Under the pieces are notes generated by a model. It did no database searches and was not told where the DNA came from. It worked only from the letters and a program-made list of their open reading frames with translations. 16,156 bases of DNA from DATGLE01 sp035294325 (lineage in GTDB: Bacteria > Chloroflexota > Ktedonobacteria > Ktedonobacterales > Ktedonobacteraceae). The stretch spans positions 1-16,156 of the forward strand of contig DATGLE010000139.1 of the NCBI GenBank assembly GCA_035294325.1, written 5' to 3'. Below, in pieces: positions 1 through 6,735 of the stretch (positions within the stretch are counted from its first letter, which is position 1; every line of letters starts with the position of its first letter). A program made the position numbers and the translations under genes.

Positions 1-170
1 TTTTCGCGCCCAATTTTGGCAATGGCAGGCGCGGTCATCCGCTGCTCCCCGGCCAGGAGAATGATTTGAGCACGGGTGCGCAATCGCACCTCTTTTGTTG
101 TTCGATACAGGTTTTCTAGGGCTTCCAGCTCTTCGGCGGTCAGGATGGGGATTTCTACAGCGGCGTACAT
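1..170 (-). CDS. IS630-type transposase, N-terminal part only (runs off the left edge)
   Basis: The minus strand encodes 56 residues opening MYAAVEIPILTAEEL and continuing through VRLRTRAQIILLAGEQR. This looks like the N-terminal helix-turn-helix region of IS630-superfamily transposases, which binds the terminal repeats; the DDE catalytic domain would lie outside the window. The ATG (168-170) is formed by the first three bases of the neighbouring IS630 element's inverted repeat, so the present start codon may have been created by that insertion and the true start may have been displaced. No Shine-Dalgarno sequence is visible, because the upstream sequence is the end of the other transposase gene. 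Most likely a fragment of an older element into or beside which the second copy inserted. Family assignment is from recalled motifs; moderate confidence. Confidence 0.55.
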   Translation of the reverse strand, partial: MYAAVEIPILTAEELEALENLYRTTKEVRLRTRAQIILLAGEQRMTAPAIAKIGRE

Positions 171-187
171 AACTATTGAACCATTAT
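168..187 (+). repeat. IS630 terminal inverted repeat, left
   Basis: Begins CATAACTATTGAACC and pairs with the reverse complement of 1146-1165 at 15 of 20 positions. It follows a TA dinucleotide and contains the transposase stop codon. Confidence 0.65.
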
Positions 188-1134
188 TTCTGTTGAGCTA
201 GTAGAGGGATAGCCACAATGAGTAAACCACCCGAAAGCATCAGTAGTAGTGATGAGTTCCAAGGCGGCGGCGATGGCCTCTTGGAGCGCTTCCCTGCTGC
301 GAGCACCTTGCCGGCGCAAGAAAGTCTTCAGTTTGGAGAAAGCCTCTTCAATGGGCGAAAAGTCCGGCGAGGAAGCCGGCAAAAACAGCAGGCGACAGCC
401 ACGAGCTTCGATGGCTTGCTTGACACGAGGCGAGAAGTGAATCGAGAGATTATCCAAGATCACGATTTGCCCAGGACGCAGGCTGGGAGCCAGGAGTTGC
501 TCGACGTAGATCTCAAAGGCGGCGCTATCAGCCGCTCCATCCAGCACCAATGCTGGTCCCATGCCAGAGAGCGACAGGGAGGCAATCACAGTCATGATGG
601 CTCCATAATTGCGGGGTATCTTGCCAACTGCGCGCTTTCCTCGTGGGGCATAAGCATACAAAGGGGTCATGGGTCATGGCAATGGGAGAACCGGTCTCGT
701 CTACAAAGACGAGATCCTGGCTCGACAAGTCAGCGGCTTGGGTGCGCCAGGCAGCGCGTTCGGCTTCCTTCTGCTCGCTGGCTCTTATCGTCTTTTTTTC
801 GCGTCCAGCCCAACGCCATTCTGGCCCGACTGATGGAGGCCGTGCTGACTTTGATCCCGGTCCTTTCTTCCCACATCTGGCAATGCTGCTCTCGGGTGGC
901 ATCGGGATTGGCCTCCAATTGTTCGAGCAGGCCAGCCTGTAAGGCCGCTCCTTTGATGTTGGGGCGACCAGGGATAGCTCTGGGCAAGACCTGTCCGCTC
1001 TCGCGTCGCGCTTTGAGATAGCGCTTGATCGTGGCTGTGGAAATGGCAAACGTCTCGGCGACCTCGGCCTGGCTCTTTCCCTGGTCGATAGCTCGCAGCA
1101 CTCGTTGCCGCAAATCTTGGGAATAGGCTTTCAT
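173..1134 (-). pseudogene. IS630-family DDE transposase, broken by two frameshifts
   Basis: Cuts and pastes the element at TA sites in intact relatives. The protein is spread over three frames. Frame 1 (1134 to about 800) opens MKAYSQDLRQRVLRAIDQG and carries the helix-turn-helix (GKSQAEVAETFAISTATIKRYL). Frame 2 (about 800 to 670) carries the first catalytic Asp in VFVDETG. Frame 3 (about 670 to 173) carries the second Asp in VILDNLSIH and the Glu in SPIEEAFSKLK, so all three DDE residues are still encoded. The first break is at an A7 run (plus-strand T7 at 793-799); the second is an exact 7-bp tandem duplication (664-677), removal of which restores AMTPLYAYAPRGKRAVG. The A7 break could be slippage-tolerated, as frameshifting occurs in IS630 members, but the duplication cannot be bypassed that way. 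Call: inactive transposase, high confidence in family. Confidence 0.88.
664..677. repeat. 7-bp tandem duplication (GGGTCAT twice) inside the transposase gene
   Basis: The plus strand has GGGTCAT at 664-670 directly repeated at 671-677. It adds seven bases between the VFVDETG and ILDNL blocks of the transposase and shifts the frame by one. Deleting one copy joins the two frames into a normal IS630 reading (IAMT then PLYAYAPRGK). Confidence 0.85.
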
Positions 1135-1145
1135 GCAGAGAGTTT

Positions 1146-1165
1146 ATCATGGATCAACCCTTATG
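1146..1165 (-). repeat. IS630 terminal inverted repeat, right
   Basis: On the minus strand begins CATAAGGGTTGATCC, matching the left repeat at 15 of 20 positions. It lies 11 to 31 bases upstream of the transposase start codon. It supplies the last codons and the stop codon of the truncated membrane-protein ORF. Confidence 0.65.
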
Positions 1166-1542
1166 TGCAGTGCTCTAGGATGCGCCAGGTCGGAAAGGGC
1201 AAAGGGCTGGGTGAAGGTGAGAAGCATCAGGTATGCCGCCAGCGGTGTGCTCGCCAGTGCCGCCCAGCGCCTGCGGGTCGCCAGGATAGCCACGATTGCC
1301 ACGGACAGCGTGGTTACGGTGACGATATCCCGGCTCAGTGCGCCGTTGGAGAAGGTGATGGCGATTGCGCCCCCCAGCCCACCCAGCGCCCTCCAGACGG
1401 ATACCCCGAAGGCGATCTGACCAAAGATGGTGTATCGGTGACGAGCAAACGGTCTCCCTGCCCACTTTCGTCTGCGTGGAGCAGTTCCCTGCTGCTCTGT
1501 GGGTGCAGCAATCTCCTGCTGCTCCTCTATTGTTGTACTCAT
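1147..1542 (-). pseudogene. Membrane protein truncated by the IS630 insertion
   Basis: Starts ATG at 1542 (MSTTIEEQQEIAAP); an overlapping in-frame GTG at 1557 is an alternative. The gene follows the multicopper oxidase remnant directly, its start lying 18 bases downstream of that gene's stop, which suggests co-transcription. After a polar N-terminus of about 40 residues rich in Arg and Lys there are two or three hydrophobic stretches (around GQIAFGVSVW, IVTVTTLSVAIVAILA and LASTPLAAYLMLLTFTQPFAL), so it was an integral membrane protein. The reading frame runs into the IS630 right end, which encodes the last residues (about HIRVDP) and the TGA. The lost C-terminal length cannot be seen. I do not recognise the family; linkage to the oxidase is the only clue to role. 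Confidence 0.6.
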
Positions 1543-1559
1543 TGCTGCTTCTTTCACTA

Positions 1560-2394
1560 CTATTTGTTAGCCCAGTCAGGGAAATTTCCAGATGCCGTTC
1601 CCACCGTGTAAGGAGTCGAATAGCCGTAGTAATCCACCATCATATCCATGCCCCAGTTGGCATGTGTGAAATTGTGGCAGTGGATCATCCATATCCCCGG
1701 ATTGTTTGCCAGGAAAGCGATATCATAGGTGGAATGAGGCTGAACGAGAACCGTGTCCAGGCGCACGGGGCTGCCGGTGAGCGGTTTACCGTTGCGAGCG
1801 AGCACGATAAAAGAGTGCCCATGCAGGTGCATTGGATGGTAAAGATCGCTGTGATTCTCGAAATGGATCTCGACCAGTTGCCCTTCTTTGACCATCAGCA
1901 TGGGGATATTGGGAAAAACCTTGCCATTCATGGTATAGGTCATACCCATGCGCCCAGGAGAGGTTCCCATCTTGTTCGCAAGCACGATGGAGTATTTCTT
2001 ATCAAAGTGGCTATGGAGCGTGATCGGGGCGGAGGCAGGCTGACCATAGCTCGTCAGGTCGAACCATTGCTTCACGGATGGAAGCTTTGATGGAACTGCT
2101 CCCTGACCGAATACCACAGCGGGAGCACTCAGGTAATGTTGCGGGTCATTCGCGTAGGCGGCAACCAGCGCGACGGAGCCGTGAGCCGGCATCTGAAAGA
2201 GCAGGTCATAGCGCTGGGCAGTGCCAATGGGGATCGGCGTTTCGTTGAGCCACTGCGGCCCGTTGAGATCATGTCCATCCAGTGACACAACTTTAAATGG
2301 TGCGCCAACCAGCGTCACCAGGCGCGGCTATCACAACGACAATGAGGGCTATGACGACATCTTGCAGCAATATCGCTTTTATTTCCCTGGACAT
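1560..2394 (-). pseudogene. Multicopper oxidase, N-terminal domain deleted
   Basis: The 252-residue open part (GTG at 2318 to TAG at 1560) is the C-terminal half of a multicopper oxidase. It has the T2/T3 copper motif HPMHLHGH (residues 161-168) and the T1/T3 motif HCHNFTHANWGM (213-224), with His, Cys, His and the axial Met all present. The N-terminal cupredoxin domain with its HWHG and HSH copper ligands, needed for the trinuclear site, is missing; family members are usually about 450-550 residues. Upstream, at 2394, an ATG behind a good ribosome site (AGGAGATA, 2401-2408) starts MSREIKAILLQDVV and a hydrophobic VIALIVVVIAA stretch like a signal anchor, but this runs out of frame and stops at 2293. 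The simplest reading is that an internal deletion joined the old leader to the second half. Laccase-type activity is therefore not expected. Confidence 0.82.
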
Positions 2395-2720
2395 CGATGC
2401 TATCTCCTGGTTCGTTTGCTTGATTACGTCATTCGATATTCAGGGTAAGCAAAGACAATAGCTTCTCAATTACCTGCGTGGTAAGACAGCGGCTCCCCAA
2501 TGCTCCTGGCGGCGGGACGGTGCCCCTGCACCCCCGGCGTTGGAGAGCCGCTGTTGGTACAATCAGGCCCGTTCCGGGAATATGGAAAGATGTGCGGCAC
2601 ATCGCTTCCTTGCCCGAACTGGTTAGCGGAGAGTAATGATTGCTGTGTATCTGCTTTTACAGGTGCAACGAATCTCTATAAGGACTTTTAGCAGCATTGC
2701 AGCGGAGGAAGAGAAAGACC
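2395..2720. other. Intergenic region between divergent multicopper oxidase remnant and esterase
   Basis: No convincing gene. It contains the ribosome site of the oxidase leader (minus strand, 2401-2408), a long imperfect hairpin (2486-2554) and the esterase ribosome site (GGAGG, 2704-2708). Promoters for both directions should lie here, but I could not identify a clear pair of -35 and -10 boxes. Confidence 0.5.
2486..2554. repeat. Long imperfect inverted repeat (18-bp arms, 33-base loop)
   Basis: The left arm 2486-2503 starts ACAGCGGCTCCCCAA and the right arm 2537-2554 starts GCGTTGGAGAGCCGC. They pair at 16 of 18 positions; one of the two exceptions is a G-T wobble in one strand's RNA. It has no following T-run, so it is not a typical intrinsic terminator; it could be a short mobile repeat (MITE-like) or a leader structure for the esterase mRNA. 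Confidence 0.6.
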
Positions 2721-3368
2721 ATGCCGCTTGATCCCAGCACTCGTGCCGCTTTAAAGCGGCTGAATGCAATACATTTTGTGCTGACGCGGAACGTGACTCC
2801 TGTGCAGGCCCGTAAAAGGGGGAAGGTGCTGATGCAACTGACTGCCCCCGATGAGCCGGAACCGGTTGCCCGCATCGAGAATATCCATATTCCCGGCCCG
2901 GTAGGAGCAATCCCGCTCAGAATATATACTCCGCCGGGATACGACCCCTTCCCGGCGCTGATCTATTTTCATGGCGGTGGGGGAGTCATAGGTGATCTCG
3001 AATCGGAGGACAGGTTTTGCCGCCGCATGACGAATCAGGTGGGATGCCTGGTAGTTTCGGTGGACTACCGCCTCGCTCCTGAGTATAAGTTTCCGACTGG
3101 CCCACAGGAGTGCTATGCGGCAACCTGCTGGTTCGCGGCTCATGCTGCCAGCTACGGCGGCGATGCCTCTCGCATCGCGGTCGGGGGCACCAGCGCTGGC
3201 GGGAATCTCGCCGCCGTCGTGGCGCACATGGCCCGCGACGGGGATGGCCCTGCCCTCACCTTCCAACTGTTGCGGGTATCGTGGGCAACAATTGCCAGAA
3301 GGGCATCTTTCCTGTTTTTCTATCCCCCTTCCGAAAAAGTATCTCACTGCTGCTTACCTGCCGCATAG
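2721..3368 (+). pseudogene. HSL-type alpha/beta hydrolase (esterase/lipase), C-terminally truncated
   Basis: ATG at 2721 is preferred over the TTG at 2697 because GGAGG (2704-2708) precedes it. The 215-residue product belongs to the hormone-sensitive-lipase-like family of carboxylesterases. It shows the oxyanion-hole motif HGGG (84-87), the conserved DYRLAPE (115-121) and the nucleophile elbow GTSAGG (156-161, Ser158). Similarity stops after PALTFQLL (about 184). The last 30 residues, starting RVSWATIARR, do not look like the family, so the Asp and His of the catalytic triad, normally in another 100 or so residues, are gone. No hydrolase activity is expected. The cause is probably a deletion or recombination near 3270. 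It is convergent with the reductase remnant at 3547-4090. Confidence 0.8.
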
Positions 3369-3456
3369 TTGTTGTGTAATTCATCGGCGCAGGAGCCTCT
3401 GCCCTGTATCCAGACCTGCCGCCAGAGGCGGTGGGCAGAGGAAGAGGAAGAGAAAA

Positions 3457-3513
3457 GGAACACCCCGGACCCCGGCAGGGGTCTTTGCCCCCTGCCGGGG
3501 TCCGGGGTGTTCC
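3457..3513. terminator. Perfect GC-rich hairpin, 25-bp arms and 7-base loop
   Basis: Arms 3457-3481 and 3489-3513 are exact reverse complements, with the loop TCTTTGC between. It sits between the 3' ends of the convergent esterase and reductase genes, so a bidirectional transcription stop is plausible. Neither side has a T-run, so it would not be a textbook intrinsic terminator, and each arm contains a nested CCCCGG pattern. A dispersed intergenic repeat of the genome is the main alternative. Confidence 0.6.
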
Positions 3514-3546
3514 CCGATCCGATATTACACAGCCTTTTGCAGACCG

Positions 3547-4090
3547 CTATGCCTTTACCGGTTGGTAGGTGAGGATCACCGAACCCGTCCTGGTCGCCTT
3601 TGTGGAGATGAGTTTCATTCGTTTGAGCGCATCCCCATCTTTGAAAAGCCGTTTCCCGCTGCCTACAACCACGGGGTGGACCAGCAGGATCAGCTCATCA
3701 AGAAGATCCTGTTGGAGCAGAGAGTGCACAAGGCCAGGACTCCCGGCTACGCCGATGTCCTGGCCTGGCTGCTGCTTGAGCTTAGCAAGCTCCTGGGCGA
3801 GATCCCCCTTGAAGGAGGGTCGAGTTGCTCCACGCGACGCTTTTCAGGGTACGTGAGACGACATATTTGGGGGTGCTGTTAATATAGCGGGCGAAGGGTT
3901 CCTCAGTAGCGGTAGGCCAGTATGTGGCCCATTCTTCATACGTCACTCTTCCCAGAAGCACAGCGTCCTGAGCATTGAGCTGTGCCATCATTGCGTCCTC
4001 CATGTCCTCGTCGAAGTGTTCTTGCCATTTGTCAGGAGCTTCGACAACGCCGTCGAGCGCAATAAACAAACCCGACACGATTTTTCTCAT
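3547..4090 (-). pseudogene. DHFR/RibD-C-like reductase, frameshifted
   Basis: ATG at 4090 follows a strong ribosome site (GGAGGATAG). The first frame gives MRKIVSGLFIALDGVVEAP and LLGRVTYEEWATYWP, the second ends LLVHPVVVGSGKRLFKD and LTYQPVKA, both hallmarks of the small RibD C-terminal/DHFR-like NADPH reductases. The frames meet at a plus-strand C5 run (3804-3808); with C4 the protein would read on as QGDLAQELAKLKQQPGQDIG and be about 180 residues, the same size as the intact paralogue at 14557-15102. So one inserted base explains the break. It may be real decay or a sequencing error; the rest of the gene is well preserved. Physiological substrate is unknown for this group. Confidence 0.85.
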
Positions 4091-4201
4091 CTATCCTCCA
4101 ATCTGCGAAGGCTAACTATTGGCCGCAATTTTTAAGCATTGATAGTATATATCGCGGTCGGGCCGAAAACTTCTCGAATCTTGCTCTCTACTTCAATCCT
4201 C

Positions 4202-4738
4202 CTACGGCTGCAACTCGCCCCGCTGCACCCGCGCCAGCAGTCTCATCCAGGACAACACCTGCGGCATCGAGGCTGGCAAAGCAAAGCTATAGGGCACGTC
4301 ATGATCGCCCCCAGGTCCCTGCTCCAGCTCATACCTTCTCCTCTCCAATGCGTTGGCGCTCCATGCCTGCATCATGATCGCCGGCTCTGCCTGCGTGCTC
4401 TCCTCCAGGCGTGGAGCGGTACGCACAACGGCGGTTCCGCGCTGGCGCTCCAGCCTGCCAGAAGCTGCGGAGGTCTCGTTTCTGTGATAGAAATCTAGCC
4501 CACGCTCGTGCAGGAACTGCGCTGCCATGACTGAGCCTGAACCTGTGCCATCGTTCTCGCGCGCCAGCAGTTCATCCATCTCTTCGCGGGACCGGGCGCA
4601 AAAGACACGCAGGCGATCTTGCGTCAGCGCGCCGTAAGGCCGCAGAAACTGGACAAGCGCCCGCAGCGAACTCAATATAGTTGATTGCCATCGCCAGGCT
4701 GATGCCGGGTGCCTTTGCATTGCTACTCTATAATACAT
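4202..4738 (-). CDS. Conserved hypothetical protein (Ktedonobacteria-type, 178 residues)
   Basis: Starts ATG at 4738 behind a near-perfect ribosome site; stop TAG at 4202. The product opens MYYRVAMQRHPASAWRWQS and has an Arg-rich N-terminal half including LRVFCARSREEMDELLARE, a polar, probably disordered middle (about 85-130), and a C-terminal block with LERRRYELEQGPGGDHDVP and VQRGELQP. No signal peptide, membrane segment or recognised catalytic motif is visible, and I cannot give it a function. From memory, similar proteins with this start and GGDHDxPY motif are repeated in Ktedonobacter genomes; this was not checked. It is divergent from the ATPase pseudogene and appears intact, which stands out in this decayed stretch. 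Confidence 0.75.
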   Translation of the reverse strand: MYYRVAMQRHPASAWRWQSTILSSLRALVQFLRPYGALTQDRLRVFCARSREEMDELLARENDGTGSGSVMAAQFLHERGLDFYHRNETSAASGRLERQRGTAVVRTAPRLEESTQAEPAIMMQAWSANALERRRYELEQGPGGDHDVPYSFALPASMPQVLSWMRLLARVQRGELQP

Positions 4739-4751
4739 GGTATATCTCCTT
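4739..4751 (-). promoter_or_regulatory. Very strong ribosome binding site of the hypothetical gene
   Basis: The minus strand reads AAGGAGATATACC directly before the ATG. Together they are identical over 16 bases to the phage T7 gene 10 initiation region as I remember it. A second GGAG lies a few bases further upstream. This fixes the start at 4738 and predicts efficient translation. Confidence 0.8.
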
Positions 4752-5065
4752 GTATCTCCATTACATCAAAGACGTTCTCTATCAAAATGTCTCCTGGCTC
4801 AGAGTCTACGCGAAACCGTCCCGCCATATATCGGTAAGATTACTTATCTGGCTACGTATCTCCGCCAATCTGGCAGAGCGCCAGAGGGGACGAGCGGCTA
4901 CGTATGCACCTGCGTCCTCAGGCAGAAGTGGTCAAAGAGAGTAACCCGATTTCAAAAGGCGAAAGGGTGCGATTGGAACTTCCTGCGAAAAATCCCCGAA
5001 GCAAGAGCGTCTACTGGAAAACACACGCGCAGCTTTGGAGAAGGCGCTATCACAGAGCAAGGCTT
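4752..5065. other. Intergenic region between divergent hypothetical gene and ATPase pseudogene
   Basis: No supported gene. The ATPase reading frame is open back to an ATG at 4904, but residues encoded before about 5066 resemble nothing I recognise and have no ribosome site. Promoters for both flanking genes are expected here; no convincing box pair was found. Confidence 0.45.
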
Positions 5066-6735
5066 ATGCAGTATAAAGTCAGAACCGGGCCTCTCTTGCC
5101 GGCACAAAACGACCTGCCCGCCTATCTCAGCCCGCTCATCGGGCGCGAGCGGGAGCTAGAGGAGATCTGCGCCCTCCTACGACGGCCAGAAGTGCGCCTG
5201 CTCACCCTGATCGGTCCGGGCGGCGTCGGCAAAACGCGCCTGGCGCTGGCGGCGGCTCAAGCGCTGCTGGCTTCCTGCCATCATCTGCGTATTCTGGTCA
5301 CGAGCCGAACGCCCCTTCACCTTTCGGGAGAGCAGGAGTTCCCGATCCCACCTTACGACCTGCTCAGTCGAGAGGAGCATCGCCTCTTCCGGCACCTTGC
5401 GGTCTTTAAGGGAGGCTGTACGCTGGAAGCGATTGCGTTTCTGCTGCAAGGGGTTGGCGATCCTACGCCTGCTCACCGTGAGCGGATGAGCGAGGTTCTG
5501 GAGGGGGTTGCCTCGCTGCTGAACCAGAGCCTGGTGCTCCAGACCGAGCAGGAGAGCGAAGAGCCACGCTTCGTCTTGCTTGAGACGATCCGCGAATTTG
5601 GATGGGAGCGCCTGCGAGAGCAAGGCGAGATAGATACGGCGCGAAAAATCCATGCGCTGTACTATCTCCAGTTTGCCGAGGAAGCATATAAGCATCTCTT
5701 CGATGCCCGGGCCACGCACTGGCTGGAGTTGATCGACCAGGAGTATGATAATCTGCGTACCGTCTTTAGCTGGGCACTGGAACAACGCGGTGAAGCGGAC
5801 GAGCGGCGCATCGAGATAGCGGCGCGCCTGGGGATGGCTCTCTGGCGCTTCTGGAGCGTGCGTGGCAGGCCAGGGGAAGGCTGCGCGTTGATGGACCAGG
5901 CGATGGCCGCCAGCGAGCAAGAAGCGCCAATGGTGTATGCGACGGCTGTGCTGGCCTGGGGATCGCTCATCTTTCATCGGGGCTTCGATGCCTACGACTA
6001 TACGCGCACGGAGCAAATTTTCAGGGAGGGATTGTGCATCTTCCAACAGAACGGCAACCAGCCGGGGGTGGCGCATGCGCTTTTTGCACTCGCGGCTCTC
6101 GCCTCACGGCGGGGCGCCGCTGCACAGGCACAGGCCCTGGCCGAAGAATCCCTGCGAATCGGCAGAAGCATTGGCGACTCCTGGAGGGCCGCCATGGCCC
6201 TTGGGGAGCCAGGGTACTTCGCCTCTACTGGTGGTCAACATGAGAGAGCGCGGCAATAGCTGGAAGAAAGTCTGTCTATCTTCAGGAAGCCAGGGTATTC
6301 GGGGGATGTCGCGGTAACGCTCATCTACCTGGCCCGTAATGCCTTTGACCAGGGAGCACTGAAAGAGGCACAGTCTCGGCTCGAAGAGGCGCTCACCCTT
6401 TTGCGGCAGGCTGGCAACCGGTGGGCGCTGGGCCATGCGCTGAGTCTGCTGGAGCAATATGCCCTGGACCGGGGAGATCTCGCCAGAGCGCACGAGCTGC
6501 TGAGCGAATGCCACCAGATCAATCTGGATGTGGGCAATCGCCGCCATCTCGCTCGCTCGTTTTTCTTGCAGGCACGAATATACGCCTTGCAGGGAGATGC
6601 GGCCCGGGCGCGCCAGCACTACGAACACAGCCTGGCCCTGGCCCGCTCCTTAGAGCACAAGCGGTTGATCGCCGCTTGCCAGCAAGGGTTAGCCACGCTG
6701 GAAGCAAACCCGCTTCCCTGCGCACCTGTTCGTAT
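5066..6735 (+). pseudogene. STAND (NB-ARC-like) ATPase with TPR tail, internally deleted and interrupted
   Basis: Start uncertain: ATG 5066 is just upstream of the recognisable LPAYLSPLIGRERELEE opening; ATG 4904 is in the same frame. The P-loop GPGGVGKT is intact. Compared with the intact paralogue at 11657, two segments are missing in frame: about 80 residues after LALAAAQALLA (near 5270), removing the Walker B LLVLDN block, and about 100 residues after FPIPP (near 5355), removing the GxPL segment and the helical ARC region. The text resumes at YDLLSREEHRLFRHLAVFKGG and continues into TPR-like helices. A TAG at 6257-6259 (probably once CAG) ends the ORF, but the same frame stays open with clear TPR text (LEEALTLLRQAGNRWALGHAL) to about 6710, where it meets the tnpB fragment. 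Relatives are regulators or signalling ATPases; this copy should not hydrolyse ATP normally. Confidence 0.85.

Larger units (their letters stand above)
168..1165 (-). mobile_element. IS630-family insertion sequence, decayed
   Basis: About 998 bp, the normal size for IS630-family elements. The ends form an imperfect inverted repeat: 168-187 on the plus strand and 1165-1146 on the minus strand agree at 15 of 20 positions, both starting CATAA and sharing TTGA and CCAT blocks. The left end is preceded by TA (166-167), the usual IS630 target; the right end is followed by TG instead of TA, so one copy of the target dinucleotide has changed or the boundary is a base off. A single transposase gene fills the element, and its stop codon (173-175) lies inside the left repeat, as is common for compact IS630 elements. 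The right end cuts the gene at 1167-1542. Confidence 0.75.

Noticed and set aside
218..1021. 267-residue plus-strand ORF
   Set aside because: It is the antisense of the IS630 transposase, with no ribosome site and low-complexity composition; the minus strand has clear DDE motifs.
1365..2090. 241-residue plus-strand ORF
   Set aside because: Antisense of the multicopper oxidase and membrane-protein genes; no recognisable domain.
3457..3513. CRISPR-like repeat
   Set aside because: It is a single palindrome without spaced direct repeats or cas genes.
5177..6076. 299-residue minus-strand ORF
   Set aside because: Shadow of the ATPase pseudogene; the plus strand carries the P-loop and TPR text.
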